Assembly (NCBI GenBank): GCA_947469885.1
Contig: CANIQT010000004.1
Span: forward strand, 124,001 to 188,000
Source of the DNA: Bacteroidota bacterium
Lineage (GTDB): Bacteria; Bacteroidota; Bacteroidia; 2-12-FULL-35-15
Direction: 5' to 3'
Length of the DNA stretch: 64,000 bases
The translations under genes were made by a program, and so were the position numbers. Below, piece after piece: positions 8,898 through 17,329 of the stretch; within the stretch, counting starts at the first letter, position 1, and every line of letters starts with the position of its first letter. The notes under the pieces are model-generated. The model had not been told where the DNA came from. It saw nothing but the letters and a program-made list of their open reading frames with translations, and did not search any database.

Positions 8898-10550
8898 ATG
8901 ACTCTATTAATAATAGTAATAGCATTAGCACTGATATTCGATTTCATAAATGGATTTCATGATGCTGCAAACTCAATCGCTACAATTGTTTCAACCAAAG
9001 TGTTAACTCCTTTTCAGGCGGTGCTGTGGGCGGCATTTTTTAATTGTGTTGCGTTTTTAATTTTCAAAGACCATGCAGTTGCCAACACCATCGGCAAAAC
9101 AGTTTATTCCGATTTTATTTCTTTACCCGTAATTTGTAGTGGTTTAATTGCTGCTATCTGCTGGAACCTCCTCACCTGGTGGTACGGTATTCCTTCTTCC
9201 TCTTCGCATACGCTTATTGGAGGATTCGCTGGTTCTGCTATTGCCTATGCATTTCTGAGCAAAGGAATGATGCCTATCAGCGAAATTATTGATAGTAGTA
9301 AAATTGGAAAAACAATATTATTTATTTTTTGTGCTCCGCTTATTGGTATGATGATTTCTATATTTTTTACTCTTATTTTTATTCAGAACAGAACATGGAT
9401 AAAGGTAGGAATACTGGGAGGTTCGGCTTGTCTCATTTATTTTTTGTTTATCGGTTTTCAAGAAGATAAGTTGGCTGAAAACGTTAATAAATTTTTTAAA
9501 GTAGATAAATACACCTACGAAATAAATATAAAACACGATTCCACAAAAGCACATAAGCTAGAAAAAGCAATGCTGAGTGCCGCTACCTGTCAGCCTTTTC
9601 TTTCCAAATACGAATACCACGGTTCGGAGTATGTGGCAAACGAAATTGTGAACAATGTGGATATGAAAGAAATTACCATCAGCCGATTGGGCGACAAACT
9701 AAATACTTATTTTAAAATAGACCAGCTGAAAAACAAAGCCAAAGTGGACCCGGCATTTAAAGAAGAATATGAGGAAACAAAAAAAATAGTTGACAGTTTG
9801 AAACCCATCACCAAAAAGTATTTTGATTTAGGACATGACGGAATGGTGGCTACCATGACTACCTTGTATCCTATTAGCCCTGATAAATTGAAAGACTTCA
9901 GCAAAGCAATGGACATTAATATAAAAGCTGACCTTACCAAAGAATTGAGCAAGGCTGATAATAAAATAGTACGCTGGGGCTTAGTAGCCATGTTGTTTGT
10001 TTTTGCATTCATGTTTATTTACAACGAAAAAATAAAAACCCCGAGTGCCAAACGAACTTCCAACTCTTTCAAACGCGCACAATTACTGTCTTCTGCCGCT
10101 TTCAGTATTGGGCATGGAGGCAACGATGCACAAAAAGTAATGGGAATTATTGCAGCAGCATTGGTTGCCAACGGAAGTATTGTTGATATTAAATCAATGC
10201 CCGACTGGATTCCATTGTCCTGTTATTTAGCCATCGGATTAGGCACCTTAAGCGGTGGGTGGAAAATTGTAAAAACCATGGGAACCAAGATTACAAAGGT
10301 AACTCCGCTCGAAGGTGTATGTGCCGAAACAGCAGGTGCCACCACCTTGTTTTTAACAGAGCAAATGGGAATTCCTGTTTCCACTACTCATACCATTACC
10401 GGAGCCATTATTGGAGTGGGTGCCACCAAAGGACTTAGCGCAGTTCGTTGGGGAGTAACCGTTAGTTTATTATGGGCATGGATACTTACCATTCCTATCA
10501 GTGCTATACTAGGTGGATTATTTTATTGGATATTTAGCTTGTTTTTGTAA
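8898..10550 (+). CDS. Inorganic phosphate transporter, PiT family
   Basis: The 550-residue membrane protein carries both PiT signature repeats: GFHDAANSIATIVSTKVLTP near residue 20 and GHGGNDAQKVMGIIAAAL near residue 412. They flank paired membrane-spanning halves with SSSHTLIGG and STTHTITGAIIGVG. PiT proteins bring in phosphate with a cation gradient. About 165 residues between the halves (roughly 195-360) are soluble and charged, a loop larger than in the simplest bacterial PiT proteins. It follows DUF47 by 87 bases filled with an inverted repeat, so the two likely form one transcription unit. Confidence 0.95.
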   Translation: MTLLIIVIALALIFDFINGFHDAANSIATIVSTKVLTPFQAVLWAAFFNCVAFLIFKDHAVANTIGKTVYSDFISLPVICSGLIAAICWNLLTWWYGIPSSSSHTLIGGFAGSAIAYAFLSKGMMPISEIIDSSKIGKTILFIFCAPLIGMMISIFFTLIFIQNRTWIKVGILGGSACLIYFLFIGFQEDKLAENVNKFFKVDKYTYEINIKHDSTKAHKLEKAMLSAATCQPFLSKYEYHGSEYVANEIVNNVDMKEITISRLGDKLNTYFKIDQLKNKAKVDPAFKEEYEETKKIVDSLKPITKKYFDLGHDGMVATMTTLYPISPDKLKDFSKAMDINIKADLTKELSKADNKIVRWGLVAMLFVFAFMFIYNEKIKTPSAKRTSNSFKRAQLLSSAAFSIGHGGNDAQKVMGIIAAALVANGSIVDIKSMPDWIPLSCYLAIGLGTLSGGWKIVKTMGTKITKVTPLEGVCAETAGATTLFLTEQMGIPVSTTHTITGAIIGVGATKGLSAVRWGVTVSLLWAWILTIPISAILGGLFYWIFSLFL

Positions 10551-10585
10551 CTCGCAGCTTGCTCTAAATAGTTCAAATTTTATTT

Positions 10586-11203
10586 TTATTGAACATACAT
10601 GGAGATAGTATGGCTCCAAACAAGATTATTACTTGCGCCCACTCCAGCACCTCTAACAAACACTTTCTTTCCACTTTCTAAACCCTCAATTAATACTTTG
10701 GGATTAGTGGAAACTATTGTTTTCCATGTTTCAGGGTCGCTGTTTTCGTCCTGAGTATATCTGTAAACATATGTTCCTGCTTTGTATCCATACGATTTCA
10801 TACTTGCAAAAATTTCGTGCGAATTCAAACCTGGCTCAATGGTAAATTTTTCAGGTTTTGGTAAATCGCCCACCGGCTCTGCTTTTTTACGAATGTCGTA
10901 ACCACTTCTTAATGCTTTTGCTTCATCGTTACCGCAATTAATCTGAACGTATATCCCTAATTTGTTAAGTACATCTTCCAGTGCTTTGCGAGCCGATTTT
11001 TTAGCAGCCGTTTTTACTTTGCTACCTCTGTCTTTCAACGTATCTCTATAAGCATTGGTTTTGGTTGAAACCGCACTAAGAGGAGGCGTTGGAGAAGGAT
11101 ATTCTATTGAATCATCATTCATACACTTCCTTATTTTTCGGGCTTTCACCAGCAGTTCGTTATCCTTGTATCGTGTAAATCCCGTTTTTATTCTCACTTT
11201 CAT
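10586..11203 (-). CDS. Orphan protein with fibronectin-III-like C terminus
   Basis: I do not recognise this 205-residue protein. It has no signal peptide. The N-terminal half is basic and helical (GSKVKTAAKKSARKALEDVLNKLGIYVQI), and the C-terminal half (about 120-205) looks like a single beta-sandwich module ending GKKVFVRGAGVGASNNLVWSHTISMYVQ, similar in style to fibronectin type III-like ends. It stands alone, convergent with the PiT gene and followed by no clear terminator. The 21-bp repeat array at 11388 lies 185 bases upstream of its start. A second orphan gene of unknown function (35407-36360) has the same relation to another array. Confidence 0.65.
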   Translation of the reverse strand: MKVRIKTGFTRYKDNELLVKARKIRKCMNDDSIEYPSPTPPLSAVSTKTNAYRDTLKDRGSKVKTAAKKSARKALEDVLNKLGIYVQINCGNDEAKALRSGYDIRKKAEPVGDLPKPEKFTIEPGLNSHEIFASMKSYGYKAGTYVYRYTQDENSDPETWKTIVSTNPKVLIEGLESGKKVFVRGAGVGASNNLVWSHTISMYVQ

Positions 11204-11387
11204 GTCTCATCGTTTTTGTGGTTTAGCTGTATTACTTTCATTTTATCTTTTGTTCACGAGCTTTTCGGGAGTGAATCAACTTAACTCACCTCTTGCATCG
11301 CTTAATTTGTTTGTCATTAATCTATCTTTCATTTTAATTATTAATTATGCATGTGTTTCCAATTATTATACCTCTTTTTCCACTCTA

Positions 11388-11597
11388 TCTTCAATTAGAA
11401 ATGCTCCATCTGCAATTGATTATGCTTTGTCTGCAATAGGTTATACATTATCTGCAATAGAAAATGCTTCATCTGCAATAGCAAAAATGTTATCTGCAAT
11501 TGCGGTTACTCCATCTGCAATAAGAAAAACTCCATCTGCAATAGCAAAAATATCATAGGTAATTGCCGATGCCACATATTCAATTGCCGAAATTTCA
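11388..11597. repeat. Array A: degenerate 21-bp direct repeats
   Basis: Ten units step by exactly 21 bases from 11388. Units 2-8 share TCTGCAATAG followed by AAA and a CTCCA-like end; units 1, 9 and 10 are more decayed. The step is a multiple of three and units lack stops on the plus strand, so a frame with a seven-residue repeat (SAI plus four variable residues) runs through it. No gene is supported here. See the findings for the shared 21-bp step with four other arrays. Confidence 0.9.
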
Positions 11598-11618
11598 TTT
11601 GCAAAGCAAATAAAATGA

Positions 11619-11963
11619 ACTACAAATAACTTTATTGCTCCTTCAAATGCTATGGAATCAATAGGTTGCTATAAGTAAAGAACGTAAGTGGTAATAGTTA
11701 AAAGGTTAATAAATAGAAAACTAATTAATTTGTAGAGGTTTTATCAAGATAGTCCGGTATTTGAGGTTTAAATGGTTTTATAGTTGTTTTGTTAATTTAT
11801 ACGTAAATAAAATGATTGGGTTTCGTTTTTTGAGTAATTTTTTTGATTTCTTGAAAACATTGGGGATGTTCTTGAAATTGCGATTTAAAAAAATCTCTAT
11901 TAATCTTTGAATTCAATTTAGGTTGTAAATAATGCTGTAAGTTTTACTTACAATATTTAAAAC
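11619..11963. other. AT-rich spacer without a recognised gene
   Basis: This stretch between array A and the 3' end of the MsbA-like gene is AT-rich, with no open frame of note, no strong hairpin with T-run and no recognised repeat. I see nothing assignable in it. Confidence 0.6.
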
Positions 11964-13808
11964 CTACACAAACGCTTGCAAATCGTACAACTTCTTATAG
12001 GTACCATTACTTGCCAGTAAAACACTGTGAGTCCCTCGTTCAATAATTTCGCCTTGTTGCATCACAATAATTTCATCCGCATGTTGAATGGTAGAAAGCC
12101 TATGAGCAATAACCAACGAAGTACGGTTTTTCATTAATTTAAAAAGAGCATCTTGCACCAAACGTTCGCTTTCGGTATCTAAAGCAGAAGTGGCTTCATC
12201 TAAAATTAAAATGGGAGGATTTTTTAAAACCGCACGGGCAATAGAAATTCGCTGACGTTGCCCCCCACTCATTTTGCTTCCCCTATCGCCAATGTTGGTT
12301 TGATAACCATTTTGCATTTCCGAAATAAACTGATGGGCATTGGCTATTTTAGCAGCTTCTATCACTTGTTGCTCCGTTACGTTTTCAATTCCGAATGCTA
12401 TATTATTATATACAGTATCGTTAAACAAAATAGATTCTTGAGTAACAATACCCATTATGGAGCGTACATCTTTTATCCTTGCCTGTTTTATTTCTACTCC
12501 GTCAATCAATATTTCACCTTCGGTAGTATCATAAAAGCGCGGAAGCATATCAGCCAGTGTAGTTTTGCCAGAGCCCGATTGTCCCACCAGAGCAATAGTT
12601 TTACCTTTTTCTATTTTCAGATTTATTTTATTCAACACCCATCCAACTTCGCCTTCGCGATAAGCAAACGAAACATTACGGTATTCAATTTCTTTTTCAA
12701 ACCCTTTAATTGATTTTGGATTAGCAACATCTTTAATCGTTACTTCGGCATTCAATATTTTATCAATTCGTTCGGCAGAAGCTAATCCCTTTTGAACACT
12801 GTAATAAGCCGCAGTAAATGATTTGGCAGGAGGAAGCAATTGAGAAAACAACGCAAGATAAGTAATGAAGATAGCTCCTTCCATAGTTTTTTCGGATAAA
12901 ACCATTGCACCGCCAACATAAAGAATGACCACAAAAACTGCCACACCCAAAAACTCACTTAATGGAGATGCTAAGTCCACCTTACGCATTACTCTTACAG
13001 AAATAGAATTGTATTTATTGTTTTCATTTCTGAACCGCTCGCTTATTTTTTTCTCAGCATTAAACCCCTTGATGATGCGCAATCCGCCAAGGGTTTCTTC
13101 CATTATGGAAAGCAGGAGTCCCATTTTTTCTTTTCCAGTTGTGGAATTACGTTTCAAACTTTTTCCTATTCTTCCAATCAGTATTCCCACCAAAGGCAAT
13201 AAAATAAATGAAATAATTGTGAGCTTGATACTCAATGCAACCATTAATACTAAAAAGACAATGATTGTAACAGGTTCACGAAATATCATTTCCAACGAAG
13301 ACATTACACTCCATTCTATTTCGTTTACATCTGTTGTCATCAACGACATTATTTCACCTTTGCGTTGTTCGGAATAATAAGATAACGACAGGTCCATTGT
13401 TTTATTAAATATTTTATTTCTCATATCGCGCACCACACCATTTCGGATAGGTGAAAGAAAATACATGGCTAAGTATCGGAAAAGGTTTTTCAGAAAAAAG
13501 GTAATGATGATAAAGAGACAAATCCAGACAAGTACAGGCATTTTACCTTCCTCTATAGTTTCTTTTGCCAACATATAATTAATAGCATCCAGTATTTCGG
13601 TGGTAGAAAACCCAAAATGACTTTTGCCTCCTCTTATAATGTATTCCATTTTCGAATTGTCTTCCGAAAAAAGAATTTGAAGAAAAGGAAACACCATTGC
13701 AATGGAAAACAAGGAAAAAATAACAGAAAGTAAATTGAAGATAATATTTAATATACCATATCGCCAATAGCCTTTTACATAACGAAGAACTCCAAAGAAT
13801 TTTTTCAT
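11964..13808 (-). CDS. MsbA-like ABC exporter (permease plus ATPase)
   Basis: The 614-residue protein fuses an N-terminal six-helix exporter domain (about 15-340) to an ATP-binding domain. Walker A GQSGSGKT is at 409-416, the signature SGGQR at 514-518, Walker B ILILDE ends at Glu538, and the switch His is at 569. This is the half-transporter layout of MsbA/LmrA exporters, which work as homodimers flipping lipid A core or other hydrophobic substrates at the inner membrane. MsbA is the best guess because Bacteroidota usually carry one such stand-alone gene; drug export is possible. A -7 box lies only four bases before its ATG. Confidence 0.88.
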   Translation of the reverse strand: MKKFFGVLRYVKGYWRYGILNIIFNLLSVIFSLFSIAMVFPFLQILFSEDNSKMEYIIRGGKSHFGFSTTEILDAINYMLAKETIEEGKMPVLVWICLFIIITFFLKNLFRYLAMYFLSPIRNGVVRDMRNKIFNKTMDLSLSYYSEQRKGEIMSLMTTDVNEIEWSVMSSLEMIFREPVTIIVFLVLMVALSIKLTIISFILLPLVGILIGRIGKSLKRNSTTGKEKMGLLLSIMEETLGGLRIIKGFNAEKKISERFRNENNKYNSISVRVMRKVDLASPLSEFLGVAVFVVILYVGGAMVLSEKTMEGAIFITYLALFSQLLPPAKSFTAAYYSVQKGLASAERIDKILNAEVTIKDVANPKSIKGFEKEIEYRNVSFAYREGEVGWVLNKINLKIEKGKTIALVGQSGSGKTTLADMLPRFYDTTEGEILIDGVEIKQARIKDVRSIMGIVTQESILFNDTVYNNIAFGIENVTEQQVIEAAKIANAHQFISEMQNGYQTNIGDRGSKMSGGQRQRISIARAVLKNPPILILDEATSALDTESERLVQDALFKLMKNRTSLVIAHRLSTIQHADEIIVMQQGEIIERGTHSVLLASNGTYKKLYDLQAFV

Positions 13809-13812
13809 TCGG

Positions 13813-13820
13813 CAAATATA
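13813..13820 (-). promoter_or_regulatory. -7 box four bases before the MsbA-like start
   Basis: Minus-strand TATATTTG is followed by CCGA and then the ATG at 13808. This places the expected transcription start at or next to the start codon, suggesting a leaderless mRNA. Confidence 0.5.
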
Positions 13821-13841
13821 CGCTTTGCTTTATTTAATTAG

Positions 13842-13849
13842 TAATTTTG
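13842..13849 (+). promoter_or_regulatory. -7 promoter box upstream of rbfA
   Basis: TAATTTTG matches TAnnTTTG and ends 19 bases before the rbfA ATG. It is back to back with the minus-strand box of the divergent MsbA-like gene. Confidence 0.5.
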
Positions 13850-13868
13850 AATTCTTAAATAAACAAAA

Positions 13869-14207
13869 ATGGACAGTACACGACAATTAAAAGTATCGCG
13901 ATTGATACAAAAAGAATTAGGAGATATATTTCAGAGAGAAACAAAAATTCTTTTTGGAAAAGCATTAATAACGGTAACCCAGGTTCGCGTTAGTCCCGAC
14001 CTAAGTGTGGCTAAAGTATATGTAAGCCTTTTTAATGTGCCCGATACCAAAGTGCTTTTAAAATTAATTCAGGAACATACCAAAGAAATTAGAATGAAAC
14101 TTTCGGACCGGATAAAAAAACAAGTTCGCATTATCCCCAATCTTGTTTTCTTTCTGGATGATTCGCTTGATTATGCCATGAGAATAGATGAACTTTTGAA
14201 GAAATAG
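13869..14207 (+). CDS. rbfA: 30S ribosome-binding factor A
   Basis: The 112-residue protein matches RbfA throughout: STRQLKVSRLIQKELGDIFQRE at the N terminus, the KH-like core (ALITVTQVRVSPDLSVAKVYVSLF) and the end RIIPNLVFFLDDSLDYAMRIDELL. RbfA assists late 30S subunit maturation and 16S rRNA 5'-end processing in the cytosol. Length is normal. It is divergent from the MsbA-like gene and leads into the LolC/E-like permease across a spacer filled by the 37-bp repeat. Confidence 0.95.
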   Translation: MDSTRQLKVSRLIQKELGDIFQRETKILFGKALITVTQVRVSPDLSVAKVYVSLFNVPDTKVLLKLIQEHTKEIRMKLSDRIKKQVRIIPNLVFFLDDSLDYAMRIDELLKK

Positions 14208-14209
14208 AG

Positions 14210-14335
14210 GGTTACTAATAAACCAATCAAAACTAATTTACTAAATGTTGCTAATAGACGAATCAAAACTAATCTACTAAATCATTTGTATTGGACTTGT
14301 TTCGTAAATTCGTTTTGATTCGTTTATTGGTAACC
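14210..14335. repeat. 37-bp interspersed repeat, locus 1 (three copies)
   Basis: Two direct copies (14210-14246, 14247-14282) and one inverted copy (14299-14335) of an element beginning GGTTACCAATAAACGAATC and ending near TTACGAAAC occupy the whole rbfA-permease gap. The outer pair can fold into a long stem. The same element occurs at 37158-37194 and 50905-51030. Confidence 0.85.
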
Positions 14336-14346
14336 AAACCCACCCC

Positions 14347-15558
14347 ATGAATTTACCCTTCTTCATAGCCAAACGTTATCTGATTTCCAAAAAATCGCAC
14401 AACGCTATTAATATTATTTCGGGTGTTTCAGTTGTTGGAGTTTGTGTAGGAACTATGGCACTGGTCATTGTTCTTTCTGCTTTCAACGGACTCACTGATT
14501 TAGTGCAATCGCTCTATGGTCGTTTCGACCCTGATATTTCCATCACCATAAAACAAGGAAAAACATTTGACCCCAATGCAAATGAAATTCAATTTCTGAA
14601 AAGAGCAGAAGGTGTTGCTTACTTTACCGAGGTGATGGAAGGTAATGCACTATTAAAGTTTAACGACAAACAATGTGTTGCTACTGTTAAAGGAGTAAGT
14701 AGCATGTTTCAGAAAATGAGTGGATTTGATACTTTAATTACAGATGGCGTTTTCAGTTTAGAAAAAAACAATATAATTATGGGCAAAGGAATAGGGAATA
14801 TACTGGAAGCGAGTCCCAAAGATTTGTTCCGACCTATTTCCATCTATGCTCCAAAAAGAGGAAACACCAGTTCGTTAAATCCTGAAGATGCGATGAACGA
14901 AATGAAGGTGTATCCGGCAGGAACATTTACCATAAACGATGAGTTTGATTATAAATACATCATCATGAATATTGATAAAGCTCGGCAGTTGCTGGATTAT
15001 ACAAATGAAGTTACTTCCGTTGAATTAAAACTGCTGCCTACAGCAAACAAAGAGGAAGTGCAACAGCAAATAGTTGCTATGCTTGGCAATAGGTATGTGG
15101 TAAAAAACAGAGAACAGCAAAACGAAATGCTTTATAAAACCATGAAATCGGAAAAGCTGTGGGTGTTTATTATTCTTATTTTTATTTTAATCATCGCCAC
15201 TTTCAATGTCATTGGCTCGTTAACCATGCTTATTATTGAAAAGAAAAAAGACATTATCATATTAAATAATATAGGCGCAGATGTAACATTAATAAGAAGA
15301 ATATTTTTATTTGAAGGATTGATGATTACTGTAATTGGGGCAATAGCCGGGTTAGCGCTTGGTTTGTTGGTTTGCTGGTTGCAAATGCAATTTTCTTTGG
15401 TAAAATATTCTGAAGGTTTTGTGGTGGATGCCTACCCTATAAAAATTAATGCGTTAGATATGTTACTTATAATAAGTGTAGTATTGCTAATCGGCTTTTT
15501 TGCTGCCTGGTATCCTGTCAGATTATTTACAAAGAGAAATGTAGTTTCATTAGTTTAA
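14347..15558 (+). CDS. LolC/E-like ABC transporter permease (FtsX family)
   Basis: The 403-residue protein has the MacB/FtsX permease topology: one membrane helix near residues 22-48 (INIISGVSVVGVCVGTMALVIVLSAF), a large periplasmic domain (about 50-270), then three C-terminal helices (about 275-300, 325-350, 375-395). The N-terminal PFFIAKRYLISKKSHNAINIISG is characteristic of the LolC/LolE group that extracts lipoproteins from the inner membrane with LolD. No ATPase gene is adjacent. Following rbfA is a common arrangement in Bacteroidota. An assignment to lipoprotein release is likely but not proven. Confidence 0.82.
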   Translation: MNLPFFIAKRYLISKKSHNAINIISGVSVVGVCVGTMALVIVLSAFNGLTDLVQSLYGRFDPDISITIKQGKTFDPNANEIQFLKRAEGVAYFTEVMEGNALLKFNDKQCVATVKGVSSMFQKMSGFDTLITDGVFSLEKNNIIMGKGIGNILEASPKDLFRPISIYAPKRGNTSSLNPEDAMNEMKVYPAGTFTINDEFDYKYIIMNIDKARQLLDYTNEVTSVELKLLPTANKEEVQQQIVAMLGNRYVVKNREQQNEMLYKTMKSEKLWVFIILIFILIIATFNVIGSLTMLIIEKKKDIIILNNIGADVTLIRRIFLFEGLMITVIGAIAGLALGLLVCWLQMQFSLVKYSEGFVVDAYPIKINALDMLLIISVVLLIGFFAAWYPVRLFTKRNVVSLV

Positions 15559-15581
15559 GTTATATTTGTTTGCTATAAAAT

Positions 15582-16589
15582 ATGAGTACATCAACAAGTT
15601 TTACTTCCAAACTTACCTCCAGCGATGGAATAAATTATATCAATATAGGATTAATGCTAATAAGCGTGGTTGCAGCCTATATATTACCTTTCGAAGTTTT
15701 TTTGTTTTCGTATGCCGTGTTTGGACCATTGCATTATCTCACTGAAATATCGTGGCTGGACAAAAAGAACTATTTTGTCAAATCAAAAAAAGACATCTGG
15801 ATTTTTGTGGTGTTAGTTTGTATCATCACCATCGGAATGTTTGATAATAAATCTAGAGTAAACGGATTTGTTGGTAGCATTATGTTTTCAGGATTTGTAT
15901 ATGCACTCATCATTTTGTTTGTAGAAAAACTAAGCATAAAATTAGGATTAGTTTTTCTGACGTTTTTGGTTTCTGCCATATTTCATTTCAATAAATATCC
16001 TGATTTACCATTTATGATTTTTGCTGTTTGGCTCCCTACAATAGTTCATGTATTTATTTTTACAGGAGCGTTTATTTTGTTTGGAGCTTTAAAGTCGAGG
16101 AGTAAATCAGGAATTATTTCGTTAATCATTTTTATTGCTTGTGCGGCAATCTTCTTTATTTATGTGCCCGAAAATTTCGGGATTGCTGTAAGTGAATATG
16201 GTAAAAAGGCATATTCTTTTTTCAGGATTGTAAACACATCGTTATACGAATTATTTGGTTTTGGAACATTAAGCAGAGATGATGTGGCTTTATATATGAA
16301 TCCAAAAGCAGTTGCAGTAATGAGGTTTATAGCATTTGCCTACACCTATCATTACCTGAACTGGTTTTCAAAAACAACAGTAATAAAATGGAACCAGGTT
16401 TCGAAGAGAAGAATGTCAGTAATTATTTTTTTGTGGGTAGCTTCAGTGGTATTGTATGCAATCAGTTATAAAGTTGGTTTTTATGCTTTATTCTTATTAA
16501 GTATGTTGCATGTGTTTTTTGAATTCCCCCTTAATCATTTTACATTTATAGGAATTGGAAAGGAATTAAAAGCAATATTCAGGAAATAG
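15582..16589 (+). CDS. Polytopic membrane protein with several membrane histidines
   Basis: I do not recognise a named family. The 335 residues contain about nine hydrophobic segments and no signal peptide. Notable motifs at membrane borders are GPLHYLTEISWL (about 48-59), IFHFNKYPDLP, VHVFIFTGAF, YTYHYLNWFSKT (about 253-264) and LHVFFEFPLNHFTF near the C terminus. Repeated histidines at membrane edges could bind metal, as in membrane oxygenases/hydroxylases of the carotenoid dioxygenase or fatty-acid hydroxylase type, but this is only a resemblance. It follows the LolC/E-like gene by 24 bases and converges with the next membrane gene, overlapping it by 11 bases at the 3' ends. Confidence 0.7.
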   Translation: MSTSTSFTSKLTSSDGINYINIGLMLISVVAAYILPFEVFLFSYAVFGPLHYLTEISWLDKKNYFVKSKKDIWIFVVLVCIITIGMFDNKSRVNGFVGSIMFSGFVYALIILFVEKLSIKLGLVFLTFLVSAIFHFNKYPDLPFMIFAVWLPTIVHVFIFTGAFILFGALKSRSKSGIISLIIFIACAAIFFIYVPENFGIAVSEYGKKAYSFFRIVNTSLYELFGFGTLSRDDVALYMNPKAVAVMRFIAFAYTYHYLNWFSKTTVIKWNQVSKRRMSVIIFLWVASVVLYAISYKVGFYALFLLSMLHVFFEFPLNHFTFIGIGKELKAIFRK

Positions 16590-17247
16590 CTTTTTGTTTT
16601 ATTCCAATGTAAAATACAGAGAAACTCGCAACAAGAAAAACATGTGCAATGTCTAAATAAGTGAAATATTCATTAATTGAAACTTTTGTTCCGTTAACTA
16701 TGCCGGTAAAAAACAAAATCACAATTCCCCAACCAATCCATTCACTTCCCTTTTCTTTATCCTTTTTCTTAAAATGAATAACCATAACAGGGATTAAAGC
16801 AATTGCACTGTAAATAATAACAACTAAGAAATTACTAAAAACCAAAACAGCTACAGAAAAAAAAATAACCTGAATGATATAACTCCATTTCCAGATTTGT
16901 TTTTTGGGAGAATTTTTTAAAACAGAATGAAGTGTTGCCAATTGAACACAAAAGGCCGAAAAGATATTAAACCATTGCATAGGAAACCAAAATGATTTGT
17001 AACCAACCCCTTGATGAACTGCAAAAAATGCATGAGAGCAACCACCCACAAATGATGCACAAGTAAGAAAAACATAAAAAAGTTTCCAATAGGTACCACT
17101 TTTACTTACTGTTGGTATTTTAGTTAGTTGCCAATAAAAAAAGAAACATAAACCAGAAATAATAAAATCTGTAAAAGCCGTAACCGGTTGGTGAAAGGCA
17201 ATCCCACCAATGTTTATAGTCGTATCAATCTTTGCATAATCAATCAT
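16579..17247 (-). CDS. Seven-helix membrane protein, possibly CREST-like
   Basis: The 222-residue protein has about seven membrane segments. Conserved-looking polar residues sit in or near them: Ser-His in GGCSHAFFAVHQG (about 69-81) and Asp-x-x-His in YFTYLDIAHVFLVAS (about 195-209). This pattern of Ser, His, Asp and paired His resembles the CREST superfamily (alkaline ceramidases, PAQR receptors), which are zinc hydrolases, but I cannot confirm membership. Its stop lies within the end of the convergent upstream membrane gene. A -7 box stands four bases before its ATG. Confidence 0.7.
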   Translation of the reverse strand: MIDYAKIDTTINIGGIAFHQPVTAFTDFIISGLCFFFYWQLTKIPTVSKSGTYWKLFYVFLTCASFVGGCSHAFFAVHQGVGYKSFWFPMQWFNIFSAFCVQLATLHSVLKNSPKKQIWKWSYIIQVIFFSVAVLVFSNFLVVIIYSAIALIPVMVIHFKKKDKEKGSEWIGWGIVILFFTGIVNGTKVSINEYFTYLDIAHVFLVASFSVFYIGIKQKAIS

Positions 17248-17251
17248 TTCG

Positions 17252-17259
17252 CAAAAGTA
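17252..17259 (-). promoter_or_regulatory. -7 box four bases before the seven-helix gene start
   Basis: Minus-strand TACTTTTG is followed by CGAA and the ATG at 17247. The geometry is the same as at 13813, 17318 and 34560. Confidence 0.5.
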
Positions 17260-17317
17260 ATAAATAGTTTAAATCAGGGTTATATTATATATAAGTCATT
17301 CTTATACTATATAATAT

Positions 17318-17325
17318 TACTTTTG
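17318..17325 (+). promoter_or_regulatory. -7 box four bases before the methyltransferase start
   Basis: TACTTTTG is followed by CAGT and the ATG at 17330. It is divergent from the box at 17252-17259, with about 58 AT-rich bases between them. Confidence 0.5.
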
Positions 17326-17329
17326 CAGT

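Noticed and set aside
11202-11558. Open frame of 118 codons through array A
   Set aside because: Its start overlaps the start codon of the divergent orphan gene, leaving no upstream region outside that gene, and the coding look follows from a 21-bp repeat lacking stops.
15582-16589. Assignment as a carotenoid dioxygenase (Brp/Blh)
   Set aside because: Histidine-containing membrane motifs are present, but the specific family motifs are not clearly seen.
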